Shown here: in pieces, positions 31,634 to 39,871 of the stretch
Numbering within the stretch: the first letter of the stretch is position 1
Layout of the letters: every line of letters starts with the position of its first letter
NCBI RefSeq assembly: GCF_000421185.1
Contig: NZ_ATWJ01000007.1
Span: 1 to 64,000, forward strand
DNA: 64,000 bases
Source: Ornithinimicrobium pekingense DSM 21552
GTDB taxonomy: Bacteria > Actinomycetota > Actinomycetes > Actinomycetales > Dermatophilaceae
Direction of reading: 5' to 3'
The notes under the pieces: generated by a model
What the model was told of the DNA's origin: nothing
The model's input: the letters and a program-made list of their open reading frames with translations, nothing else
Database searches by the model: none
Made by a program: the position numbers and the translations under genes

Positions 31634-31740
31634 GGGCCGGACCCTGCCACGGCGTCCTGACAGACCTCGCGTCGGCCGCGCCCCACGCCCGGTCGCAGCC
31701 GGATCGACCCGTCGTGACCACATCGTTACCCGGGCGGGGA

Positions 31741-31769
31741 TTGACAGCCTCGGCCCGGACTGGTTTGGT
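31741..31769 (+). promoter_or_regulatory. Promoter of the livJ-to-hydrolase operon
   Basis: A perfect -35 TTGACA (31741-31746) lies 17 nt ahead of TTTGGT (31764-31769), which is a weak -10. The start site would fall near 31776, at the left edge of the 22-bp inverted repeat. Confidence 0.5.
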
Positions 31770-31777
31770 ACAGGCGA

Positions 31778-31799
31778 AACGTGAATCACCTTTCATGTT
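31778..31799. promoter_or_regulatory. 22-bp inverted repeat, probable TetR operator
   Basis: AACGTGAA-N6-TTCATGTT has 7 of 8 arm bases paired. It lies just after the predicted promoter and 24 nt before the GTG of the first gene. A TetR-family regulator is the seventh gene of the same operon (38223-38894), so repression of its own operon is the simplest reading. Confidence 0.55.
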
Positions 31800-31823
31800 C
31801 ATACCCGCACGAAGGAGTGTCCG

Positions 31824-33065
31824 GTGATCCGCACCCGACTGATTGCTCTCGTATCCAGCGCCGCGGTCCTGGCTGTCGCCGGCTGCGCCCCCTCCGCCTC
31901 CGACGATGCGCCGGCCGGCGACGGCGGCGGCGGTGCCGAGAACAGCGCCGCGCCCGCTGAGGGCGGCGAGGAGGCCGGCGGCACGGTCGACGTCGGCATC
32001 ATCTACTCCGAGACAGGCCCGCTGGCCGCCTACGGCAAGCAGTACAAGGAAGGGCTCGAGGCGGGGATCGACTACGCCACGGACGGCACCGGCGAGGTCG
32101 ACGGCACGGCGATCGAGATCACCTACCGCGACGACGCAGGCAGCCCGGACACCGCCGTCGCCGCGGCCAAGGACCTCATCGGGCAGGACTACAAGATCCT
32201 GGGCGGCACCGTGGTCTCCGGCATCGCCGTCGCGATGGCCGAGCAGGCCGTGCAGAACGAGATCCTCTACATCTCCGGACCGGCCGCGGTCGACGCCCTC
32301 ACGGGGGTCAACGACTACACCTTCCGCTCTGGCCGTCAGAGCCTGCAGGACGTGGCCACCGCCGGTGCCATGCTCGAGGAGGAGGGTGGCAAGGTCGTCG
32401 TCCTGGCCCAGGACAACGCGTTCGGGCAGGGCAACCTGGCGGCCGTCGAGGCGGTCCTCGGTGCGGAGGGCGCCGAGGTGGACAGCGTGCTCGTGCCCGA
32501 GGACGCCACCGAGTTCACCGGCTTCGCCCGTCAGGTCGTCGACGCCGACCCGGACCTGATCTTCGTCGCCTGGGCAGGCGCCACCGCCGGCAACATGTGG
32601 CAGTCCCTCGACCAGCAGGACGTCTTCGACGCAGCGCCGGTCGTCACCGGCCTCGCCGACAGCGCCACCTTCGCCGCCTACGGCCCCATCGGCGAGAAGA
32701 TCAGCTTCCTGTCGCACTACTTCCCGGGTGCCGCGGACAACGAGGTCAACCAGGCCCTCATCGACCACGTCACCGAGGCCGGTGGCACTCCCGACCTGTT
32801 CACCCCCGACGGCTTCGTGGCCGGGCAGATGATCGTCCAGGCGGTCGCGGAGGGCGGCGACGACGTCAACGCCATGATCGACGCGCTGGAGGGCTGGGAG
32901 TTCGAGGGTCCCAAGGGCACCACGATGATCCGCGAGAGCGACCACGCCCTGGTCCAGCCGATGTTCACCGCCACCCTGAAGCAGGACGGTGACACCTGGG
33001 TGCCCGAGCTGGTCGACACGGTGCCGGCCGACCAGGTGGCGCCGCCGGAGGCGTCCGGCAAGTGA
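31824..33065 (+). CDS. ABC-type branched-chain amino acid/amide family substrate-binding lipoprotein
   Basis: This 413-aa periplasmic-type binding protein (LivJ/HAAT, type I fold) is anchored as a lipoprotein: lipobox LAVAGC with Cys21, then an acidic/Gly linker to about residue 50. The domain starts VDVGIIYSETGPLAAYGKQYKEG and keeps the LivJ pattern ILGGTVVSGIAVAMAEQAV, VVVLAQDNAFGQG and FTGFARQVVDADPDLIFVAWAG. The ligand is not deducible, since the family binds amino acids, amides, urea and aromatic or alicyclic acids. GTG 31824 has AAGGAG at 31812. It is first in an eight-gene operon and overlaps the ATPase gene by GTGA. Confidence 0.93.
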   Translation: MIRTRLIALVSSAAVLAVAGCAPSASDDAPAGDGGGGAENSAAPAEGGEEAGGTVDVGIIYSETGPLAAYGKQYKEGLEAGIDYATDGTGEVDGTAIEITYRDDAGSPDTAVAAAKDLIGQDYKILGGTVVSGIAVAMAEQAVQNEILYISGPAAVDALTGVNDYTFRSGRQSLQDVATAGAMLEEEGGKVVVLAQDNAFGQGNLAAVEAVLGAEGAEVDSVLVPEDATEFTGFARQVVDADPDLIFVAWAGATAGNMWQSLDQQDVFDAAPVVTGLADSATFAAYGPIGEKISFLSHYFPGAADNEVNQALIDHVTEAGGTPDLFTPDGFVAGQMIVQAVAEGGDDVNAMIDALEGWEFEGPKGTTMIRESDHALVQPMFTATLKQDGDTWVPELVDTVPADQVAPPEASGK

Positions 33066-33853
33066 CCGACGTCACCGCTGGCTCGAGCGCGGGGGCGCGG
33101 GCCGCCCCCGCGCTCGAGGTCCGCGACCTCTCCCTGCGGATCGGCGGGGCGCAGATCCTGCAGGACATCAGCTTCGCCGTGCCGGCGGGGCAGATCGTCG
33201 GCGTGATCGGCCCCAACGGTGCGGGCAAGACGACCCTGTTCAACCTGGTGTCCGGGACGATGACGCCGACCGCCGGCCAGGTCCTCCTCGACGGGCAGGA
33301 CATCACCGGTCGCAGCGTCACGCAGCGCGCCAGCGCCGGGCTGGGACGCACCTTCCAGACCTCCTCGCTCTTCCCGCGGCTGTCGGTGGAGGAGAACGTC
33401 CGGCTCGCCGCCCAGGTCCGGGAGGGCGGCGCGCTGTCGCTGACCCGTTTCCCCCGGCGCGGCGACGCCGCCTCGCGCCGGGCCGTCGAGCTGCTCGACG
33501 AGGTGGGCCTGAGCCACCGGCTCGGCCGCATGGCCGGCGACCTGCCGCACGGCGACAAGCGCAAGCTCGAGATCGCGATGCTCCTCGCGACCGACCCCTC
33601 CGTCGTCCTGCTCGACGAGCCGATGGCCGGGGTGGCCTCGGGCGACGTCGACGGGCTGACCGAGGTCATCCGCAGCCTGCACCGCGACCACGGCCGCACC
33701 GTGCTGATGGTCGAGCACCACATGGAGGTGCTGCTCGGCCTGGTCGAGCGGGTCGCCGTGCTGCACTTCGGCACCCTGCTCACGATCGACACCCCGGAGG
33801 CCGTCATGGCGGACCCGACCGTCCAGAGCGCCTACCTCGGGGAGGCGGTATGA
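33062..33853 (+). CDS. Branched-chain amino acid-type ABC transporter ATP-binding protein (LivG-like)
   Basis: This 263-aa cytoplasmic ATPase has Walker A GPNGAGKTT (near 50), Q-loop GRTFQTSSLF, Walker B VVLLDEP and a modified signature LPHGDKRKLEIA (LPHG in place of LSGG), as in LivG proteins. MLVEHHMEVLL holds the switch His. It pairs with the LivF-type ATPase encoded next. GTG 33062 overlaps the binding-protein stop by 4 nt, and its own stop overlaps the next ATG. Confidence 0.94.
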   Translation: MTDVTAGSSAGARAAPALEVRDLSLRIGGAQILQDISFAVPAGQIVGVIGPNGAGKTTLFNLVSGTMTPTAGQVLLDGQDITGRSVTQRASAGLGRTFQTSSLFPRLSVEENVRLAAQVREGGALSLTRFPRRGDAASRRAVELLDEVGLSHRLGRMAGDLPHGDKRKLEIAMLLATDPSVVLLDEPMAGVASGDVDGLTEVIRSLHRDHGRTVLMVEHHMEVLLGLVERVAVLHFGTLLTIDTPEAVMADPTVQSAYLGEAV

Positions 33854-34635
33854 CGTCCTCCCCGCCCTCCCGGGATGCCGCGACCGTGGGCGCAGGCCCG
33901 ACCGCACGCCCCACCGCGCCGGTCCTGCTCGTGCGCGACCTGCAGGCCCACGTGGCCGGCCAGCAGGTCGTCGAGCACGTCGACCTGCAGGTGGCGCCGA
34001 CCGGGGTCACCGCCCTCCTCGGGCGCAACGGTGTGGGCAAGACCTCCACCATCAAGGCGGTCATGGGCCTCATCGGCCGGTCGGGCACGATCGAGCTCGA
34101 CGGCGAGGACATCAGCACCCTGCCGACCTTCCGCATCGCCGGACGCGGCGTCGGCTACGTGCCCGAGGACCGCGAGGTCTTCTCCGGCCTCACCGTGACC
34201 GAGAACCTGCGGCTGGCCGAGCGGCGCGGCAGCGAGCACCGCTACGACCTCGTCTACGAGCTCTTCCCCGAGCTCGAGCAGCGGGGCGCGCAGGCCGCCG
34301 GGACCCTGTCCGGAGGGCAGCAGCAGATGGTGTCGCTGGCCCGTGCCCTCCTCAACGACAACCGGGTGCTGCTCATCGACGAGCCCACCAAGGGGCTGGC
34401 GCCCCGCCTGGTGACCGAGGTCGCCGAGGCGCTGGCGCGTGCCGCGGAGGTGGCGCCGGTCCTGCTCGTGGAGCAGAACCTGCAGGTCGTGCGCGACCTC
34501 GCACGGCACGTCGTCGTCCTGACCGACGGCCGCAGCGTCCACCACGGTGACGCCTCCGACTTCCTCGACGACCCCGTCGCCACGCAGCGCCTGCTCGGCG
34601 TGCACGGCGGCACCGACCCCGCGGGAGCAGCATGA
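33850..34635 (+). CDS. Branched-chain amino acid-type ABC transporter ATP-binding protein (LivF-like)
   Basis: This 261-aa second ATPase of the importer has Walker A GRNGVGKTS (near 59), signature LSGGQQQMVSLARALL, Walker B VLLIDEPTKGLAPRLV and switch VEQNLQVV. GYVPEDREVFSGLTVTENL is characteristic of LivF. The N-terminal 22 residues are a Pro/Thr-rich extension. ATG 33850 overlaps the LivG-like stop (ATGA), and its stop overlaps the permease start. Confidence 0.94.
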   Translation: MTSSPPSRDAATVGAGPTARPTAPVLLVRDLQAHVAGQQVVEHVDLQVAPTGVTALLGRNGVGKTSTIKAVMGLIGRSGTIELDGEDISTLPTFRIAGRGVGYVPEDREVFSGLTVTENLRLAERRGSEHRYDLVYELFPELEQRGAQAAGTLSGGQQQMVSLARALLNDNRVLLIDEPTKGLAPRLVTEVAEALARAAEVAPVLLVEQNLQVVRDLARHVVVLTDGRSVHHGDASDFLDDPVATQRLLGVHGGTDPAGAA

Positions 34636-35510
34636 GCACCGTCGTCCTCCTGCTGATCACCGGCGTCGGCCTGGGAGCCATCTACTTCCTGGTCGCCTCG
34701 GGCCTGTCCCTGATCTACGGGCTCATGGGCGTGCTCAACTTCGCGCACGGCGTGTTCCTCACCTTCGGCGCCTTCCTGGGGTGGGAGGTCGCCGCCCGGA
34801 TGGGCGCGACCACCTGGGCCGGCTTCGCCGCCTCGCTGCTGGTCGGGGCCCTCGCCGGTGCCGTGTTCGCGGCGCTGACCGAACGCTTCCTGGTGCAACG
34901 GCTCTACGAGCGGCACATCGAGCAGGTCCTCATCACGGTGGGGCTGGCCCTGGCGGTCGTCGCGCTCTTCGACGGCATCTGGGGCACGGACGCCCGCTTC
35001 ATCAGCGGTCCGCCGTGGATGAGCAGGACCACCACCATCGCGGGGGCCAACGTCCCCAACGACCGGTTCGTGGCGATCGTCCTCGCCGTCGTCGTGCTGG
35101 TGGCCATCGTGCTGTTCCTGCAGCGCACCCGCTACGGCATGATCATCCGTGCCGGCGTGGAGAACCGCTCGATGGTCACGGCTCTCGGCATCGACGTCCG
35201 CACCGCGTTCACGCTGATCTTCACCATCGGCGGGGCGGCGGCCGGTCTCGGCGGCGTCCTCGCCTCGCACGCGTTCGGCTACGTCTCGCCGATGCTGGGC
35301 CAGACGCTGCTGATCTTCGCGTTCATCGTGACCGTGATCGGCGGCCTGGGCTCGCTCACCGGCGCCGCGATCGCCTCGGTCCTGGTGGCGGTGCTCCAGC
35401 AGTTCGCCAACTACTACTGGGGCTACGGCGACTTCGCCGTGGTGGTGCTGCTGGCTGTGGTCGTCCTGACCAGACCCTCCGGACTCATGGGCAAGAAGGT
35501 GACGGCATGA
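34632..35510 (+). CDS. Branched-chain amino acid-type ABC transporter permease (LivH-like)
   Basis: This 292-aa integral membrane subunit has about eight helices. It has the LivH hallmarks: GLSLIYGLMGVLNFAHGVFL near 24-43, and the EAA-like loop GMIIRAGVENRSMVTALGIDV (near 168) followed by FTIGGAAAGLGGVLASH. The C-terminal VVLLAVVVLTRPSGLMG is typical. ATGA overlaps occur at both ends. Confidence 0.94.
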   Translation: MSTVVLLLITGVGLGAIYFLVASGLSLIYGLMGVLNFAHGVFLTFGAFLGWEVAARMGATTWAGFAASLLVGALAGAVFAALTERFLVQRLYERHIEQVLITVGLALAVVALFDGIWGTDARFISGPPWMSRTTTIAGANVPNDRFVAIVLAVVVLVAIVLFLQRTRYGMIIRAGVENRSMVTALGIDVRTAFTLIFTIGGAAAGLGGVLASHAFGYVSPMLGQTLLIFAFIVTVIGGLGSLTGAAIASVLVAVLQQFANYYWGYGDFAVVVLLAVVVLTRPSGLMGKKVTA

Positions 35511-36658
35511 CCGACGCAGACATCGGCACGGACCGCCGCCGCCAGGCCGTGCGGGTCCTGCTGCCCCTCGGCCTGGTGGTCCTTCTGGCCTGCCTGCCGC
35601 TGCTGGACATCTCCGTCCCCGGGATCCTGCCCGGAGCGACCTACACCCCGGGCACGCTGCACCTGCTCGCGCTGGCCTGGGTGATGGCTGCGGTGGCGCT
35701 GTCCTACCACCTGCTGTTCGGCGTCGCCGGCCTCCTCTCCTTCGGTCACGCCCTCTACTTCGGGCTGGGTGCCTACGGCCTGGGCATCGTGATGCGCGAG
35801 CTGCAGCTGGGGCTGGTGCCCGCCGCCGTCCTCACCCTCGTCGTCGCGGTCGTCATGTCCACCGTCCTCGGGGCCGTCAGCCTGCGGGTGACCGGTATCC
35901 CGTTCGCGATGGTGACCCTGGCCTTCGCGCAGGCGGCCTACGTCTGGGTCCGCCGGGACCCTGAGCGGGTCACCGGCGGGGAGGAGGGGCTGCGTCTGCC
36001 GACCGAGTTCGTCCCCGGCTTCCTCGTCGGCGTCGCGGACACCCGCAACCTCTACTGGCTGGCGCTGGCGGTGCTCGTGCTGGCCTACCTGCTCACCGCC
36101 TGGGTGCAGAACAGCCGGGCGGGCCACGTGGCCGAGGCGGTGCGGGAGAACGAGCTGCGCGTGCGCGTGCTGGGGATGCAGCCCGTCCTGGTGAAGCTGG
36201 CGATCTTCGTGTCCGCCTCGGTGATCGCGGCGATGGTCGGCATGGTGCACCTGCTGCTGAACTCCGGGGCCGTGCCGCACGTCATGAGCGCGGAGTTCAC
36301 CATCTCCCTGCTGCTCATGGTGGTGCTCGGGGGTGTCGGGTCGCGGTGGGGCGCGGTCGCGGGTGCGATCCTCTACGTCCTGCTCAACCAGCGTCTCACC
36401 GTCCTCGCCGGCGGTGCCTGGGTGGAGAGCCTCCCCGCCGTCCTGCGTATCCCGTTGTCGGAGCCGTTGTTCATCCTCGGCACCCTCTTCGTCCTCGTCG
36501 TGCTGTTCCTGCCCGGCGGTCTGGCCGGTACGGTGGCCCGGGTGACCGCCCGGTCGCGGGACCGTCGCGGTGACGACGGCCCGGACCGGCGCCCGCACCC
36601 CCCTGCCGCCGAGGAGCCGGAGGCCGATGACGTCCCGCAACGCCTGGAGGTGACGTGA
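35507..36658 (+). CDS. Branched-chain amino acid-type ABC transporter permease (LivM-like)
   Basis: This 383-aa second permease has about nine helices. LivM hallmarks are LLFGVAGLLSFGHALYFGLGAYGLG (near 70), VSLRVTGIPFAMVTLAFAQ and the EAA loop VAEAVRENELRVRVLGMQPVLVK. The C-terminal FLPGGLAG is followed by a charged tail of about 35 residues. ATG 35507 overlaps the LivH-like stop; the stop overlaps the ligase GTG. Together the five subunits make a complete importer. Confidence 0.93.
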   Translation: MTDADIGTDRRRQAVRVLLPLGLVVLLACLPLLDISVPGILPGATYTPGTLHLLALAWVMAAVALSYHLLFGVAGLLSFGHALYFGLGAYGLGIVMRELQLGLVPAAVLTLVVAVVMSTVLGAVSLRVTGIPFAMVTLAFAQAAYVWVRRDPERVTGGEEGLRLPTEFVPGFLVGVADTRNLYWLALAVLVLAYLLTAWVQNSRAGHVAEAVRENELRVRVLGMQPVLVKLAIFVSASVIAAMVGMVHLLLNSGAVPHVMSAEFTISLLLMVVLGGVGSRWGAVAGAILYVLLNQRLTVLAGGAWVESLPAVLRIPLSEPLFILGTLFVLVVLFLPGGLAGTVARVTARSRDRRGDDGPDRRPHPPAAEEPEADDVPQRLEVT

Positions 36659-38226
36659 GCACCCTTCCGGGGTCCGTCGCTGACGGCCTGCACACCCTGG
36701 GTCGCTGGCCCGGAGACCGGGCGCGGATCGCCCCGGCGCGGGTCGCGATCGTCGACCGCGGGGTCGAGCTCACCTACGGCCAGCTCGACCAGCGGGTCCG
36801 GGGGCTCGCTGCCCGGTTGCGCGAGGCCGGGATCGGGCGGGGGGACCGGATCGCCACGCTCGTGGGCAACTCGACGTGCCACGTCGTGCTCTTCTTCGCC
36901 TGCGCGCAGGTCGGGGCCTGCCTGGCTCCGCTGTCGTGGCGGCTCGCCCCGCGCGAGCTCGCGCGGCAGGTGGACCTGCTCGCGCCCGTGGTGCTGGTCA
37001 CGGAGGAGGAGACCGAGGCCCTGGCGCGGGAGCTGGCCGGCCTGCTCCTGCGGCCGGTGCCCACGGCATACCTGACCGTGCTCGACACCGACGGCGGGCT
37101 GCCGCGGGTCCGGCCGGCGTCGGCCCCGGTGGAGGCGGTGCAGGACGAGGACGCCCTGCTCGCCGTGTTCACCTCCGGCACGGGCAGCGCGCCCAAGGCT
37201 GCGGTGCTGTCCCAACGTGCGTGCTGGTGGACCAACCTGTCGCTGTCGCGGACGGTGGAGCTCAGCGAGGACGACGTCGTGCTGGCGGTGCTCCCGCAGT
37301 TCCACGTGGGCGGGTGGAACATCCAACCCCTCCTGGCCTGGTGGACCGGGGCCACGGTGGTGCTCGAGCGGTCCTTCGACCCCGGGCGCGTGCTCTCCCT
37401 CATCCGGGAACGACGCGTCACCACGATGATGGGGGTGCCCACCCAGTACCTCATGCTCGCCGAGCATCCGTCCTTCCCGGGCAGCGACCTGCGCAGCCTG
37501 CGCAGCGCCATCGTCGGCGGTGCGCCGATGCCTGCCCCGCTGCTGCGGACCTTCCACGCCCGAGGGGTCGCGCTGACGCAGGGCTACGGGCTCACCGAGG
37601 CCGGCCCCAACGTGCTGTGCCTGCCACCCCCCGAGGCGATCGACCGGGCGGGGTGGGCCGGTGTGCCCTACCCGCACGTCGACGTGGCCCTCATGGACCC
37701 GGCGACCGGGGCCCTGCTGGAGGGGCCGGCCACCGGTGAGCTGCTGGTGCGGGGGCCGGGCCTGTTCAGCGGCTACCTGCACGACGAGACGGCCACGCAC
37801 GAGGCGCTCCGCGCCGGGTGGCTGGCCACCGGCGACGTCGCCACCCGCGACGAGGGCGGCTACCTGCGCATCGTCGACCGGCTCAAGAACATCTACATCT
37901 CCGGCGGGGAGAACGTCGCGCCCGCGGAGGTCGAGGCCGTGCTGCGCCGGCACCCGGCCGTCGCCGAGGCCGGGGTCACGGGTGTGCCGCACCCCCGCTG
38001 GGGGGAGGTCGGCCTCGCCCTCGTCGTCACCCGGGCGGGCGTGCCGACCGACGAGCAGGACCTCCTCGAGCACTGCCGCCGCGAGCTGGCCTCCTTCCAG
38101 GTGCCGGAGCGCGTGCTGGAGGTGGACGCCATCCCCACGGTCGGGATCGGCAAGGTCGACCGGCAGGCGCTGCGCGACCTGGCCCGCGACCTCCATCCTG
38201 CGGACGTCTCCGGGGGGCCCCGGTGA
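36655..38226 (+). CDS. AMP-dependent acyl-CoA synthetase/ligase
   Basis: This 523-aa adenylate-forming enzyme activates a carboxylic acid to acyl-AMP and then acyl-CoA. It has P-loop FTSGTGSAPK (172-181; GSAPK for the usual TGxPK), GYGLTEAGPN (310-319), TGDVATRDEGGYLRIVDRLKN (hinge) and ISGGENVAPAEVE. The C-terminal catalytic Lys lies in GIGKVDR near 503. The substrate class cannot be fixed: medium- or long-chain fatty, aromatic and alicyclic acids all fit. Its place within an importer operon, with 4-nt overlaps both sides, suggests it acts on the imported acid, in the manner of vectorial acylation (inference). Confidence 0.93.
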   Translation: MSTLPGSVADGLHTLGRWPGDRARIAPARVAIVDRGVELTYGQLDQRVRGLAARLREAGIGRGDRIATLVGNSTCHVVLFFACAQVGACLAPLSWRLAPRELARQVDLLAPVVLVTEEETEALARELAGLLLRPVPTAYLTVLDTDGGLPRVRPASAPVEAVQDEDALLAVFTSGTGSAPKAAVLSQRACWWTNLSLSRTVELSEDDVVLAVLPQFHVGGWNIQPLLAWWTGATVVLERSFDPGRVLSLIRERRVTTMMGVPTQYLMLAEHPSFPGSDLRSLRSAIVGGAPMPAPLLRTFHARGVALTQGYGLTEAGPNVLCLPPPEAIDRAGWAGVPYPHVDVALMDPATGALLEGPATGELLVRGPGLFSGYLHDETATHEALRAGWLATGDVATRDEGGYLRIVDRLKNIYISGGENVAPAEVEAVLRRHPAVAEAGVTGVPHPRWGEVGLALVVTRAGVPTDEQDLLEHCRRELASFQVPERVLEVDAIPTVGIGKVDRQALRDLARDLHPADVSGGPR

Positions 38227-38894
38227 GCGCGCCGGTAGCGACCCCGCAGCCCGGCGGACGTCCCGCGCCGCGCACCGCCAGGGGCGCCCGGACCCGGGCC
38301 CGCCTGCTCCAGGCCGCAGAGGACGTGTTCGCCGACGTGGGCTACCCCGACGCCTCGATCGTGAAGATCACCGAGCAGGCGGGGGTGGGCCTGGGCACCT
38401 TCTACGTCTACTTCGAGGGCAAGAAGGAGATCTTCGACGAGGTGGTCCGCGACCTCAACCACCGGGTCCGCGCCGCGATGACGGCCGCGACCGCCGACGC
38501 CCGGACGCGGATCGAGGCGGAGCGGGCCGGTTTCAGCGCGTTCTTCCGCTTCACCGCCGACCATCCCGCGCTCTACCGCATCGTGCGGCAGGCGGAGTTC
38601 GTCTCGCCCGAGGTGATGCGGGAGCACTACACCTCGATCCTGCAGGGCTACGAGCACGGTCTGACGCGTGCCCGCGAGGCGGGCCAGATCGCCCACCTGG
38701 ACCCCACGGTGGCCTCCTGGGTCCTCATGGGGGCAGGAGAGCTCATCGGTATGCGGTGGGTGCTCTGGGAGGAGCAGCGCACGACCTACCCCGACGGCGT
38801 CCCTCCGGCCGTCTTCGAGGCACTCATGGACATCATCACCCAGCTGCTCGGCGCCGACGCCGAGGACAGGACGACGAGGAGCGACACGCGATGA
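38223..38894 (+). CDS. TetR-family transcriptional regulator
   Basis: This 223-aa dimeric repressor has an N-terminal HTH (about 20-68: ARTRARLLQAAEDVFADVGYPDASIVKITEQAGVGLGTFYVYFEGKKEIFDEV). The C-terminal ligand-binding domain (about 85-210) has a TetR_C pattern seen in acyl-CoA- or fatty-acid-responsive members (FRFTADHPALYRIVRQAEFV). It is embedded as the seventh gene, with GTGA and ATGA overlaps, so it is made with the operon it presumably controls. The likely operator is 31778-31799. An inducer of acyl-CoA type is a guess. Confidence 0.92.
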   Translation: MSAPVATPQPGGRPAPRTARGARTRARLLQAAEDVFADVGYPDASIVKITEQAGVGLGTFYVYFEGKKEIFDEVVRDLNHRVRAAMTAATADARTRIEAERAGFSAFFRFTADHPALYRIVRQAEFVSPEVMREHYTSILQGYEHGLTRAREAGQIAHLDPTVASWVLMGAGELIGMRWVLWEEQRTTYPDGVPPAVFEALMDIITQLLGADAEDRTTRSDTR

Positions 38895-39826
38895 CCACCT
38901 GGATGCCCCTGCCCTCCCTGCAGGAGGTCGTGGGTCCGCGCTACCGGGCCGTGGAGGCCCCCGTGCGCGGCGGGACGATGCACGTCGGCGTCTGGGAGCC
39001 GGAGGGGGTGCCGACGAAGGAGGTGCCCACCGTGGTCGCGGTCCACGGCATCACCTCCTCCCACGTCGCCTGGCCGCTGCTCGCGGCCGCCCTGCCGGAC
39101 GTGCGCGTGGTCGCGCCGGACCTGCGCGGCCGCGGACGGTCGCGGGACCTGCCCGGGCCCTACGGGATGCCGTCGCACGCCGACGACGTGGCGGCCGTGC
39201 TGGACCACCTCGACGTCGAGAGCGCGGTCGTGGTCGGCCACTCGATGGGCGGTTTCGTCTCGCTCGTCCTCGCCGACCGCCACCCGGGGCGGGTCCGCTC
39301 GCTGGTCCTCGTCGACGGCGGGCTGCCCCTGCTGCCACCGCCCGGGGTGGCTCCCGACGCGCTCGCGGGCGCGGTCCTGGGCCCGGTCGCCGACCGGCTG
39401 GCCATGACCTTCGCCGACCGCGACGCCTACCGCCGGTTCTGGCGCGAGCACCCGGCGATCGGGCGCGAGTGGACCGACCTGACCGACGCCTACGTGGACT
39501 ACGACCTCGTCGAGGTGGACGGCGCGCTCCGGCCGGCGACGCGGGTCGAGGCCCTGCAGGAGGACATCCGCGAGCTGGTGGACGGGGACTCCGTGGCGCG
39601 GGCCCTGCAGCACCGGCGCCATCCCACGACCTGGCTCGTGGCGCCCCGCGGGCTGATGGACGAGGTGCCGCCGCTCTACCCGCAGCCGGCCCGGGAGCAC
39701 TGGCTGGCCGCCTACCCCGACCTGCCGCCGGTGGACGTCGAGGACGTCAACCACTACACGATCGTCATGCTGCAGCGCGGGATCGACCAGGTGGTCCCGC
39801 ACGTGCGGGCGGCCCTGTCCCTCTGA
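38891..39826 (+). CDS. Alpha/beta-fold hydrolase, last gene of the importer operon
   Basis: This 311-aa cytoplasmic hydrolase has oxyanion region VAVHGITSSHVAW (50-61), APDLRGRGRSRDLPGPYG, nucleophile Ser118 in GHSMGG, and a His in VEDVNHYTIV (near 290). The acid is probably the Asp in GLMDEVPP (near 257). No signal peptide is seen. It resembles esterases and C-C hydrolases; the cap region with many aromatic residues (TFADRDAYRRFWREHP) may set specificity. As the operon also has an importer and a CoA ligase, it might release the acid from an imported ester. ATG 38891 overlaps the TetR stop. Confidence 0.9.
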   Translation: MTTWMPLPSLQEVVGPRYRAVEAPVRGGTMHVGVWEPEGVPTKEVPTVVAVHGITSSHVAWPLLAAALPDVRVVAPDLRGRGRSRDLPGPYGMPSHADDVAAVLDHLDVESAVVVGHSMGGFVSLVLADRHPGRVRSLVLVDGGLPLLPPPGVAPDALAGAVLGPVADRLAMTFADRDAYRRFWREHPAIGREWTDLTDAYVDYDLVEVDGALRPATRVEALQEDIRELVDGDSVARALQHRRHPTTWLVAPRGLMDEVPPLYPQPAREHWLAAYPDLPPVDVEDVNHYTIVMLQRGIDQVVPHVRAALSL

Positions 39827-39871
39827 CGCCGTCGTCCGGCACCCGGCCCGCACCGGTAGACTCTTGACCCC

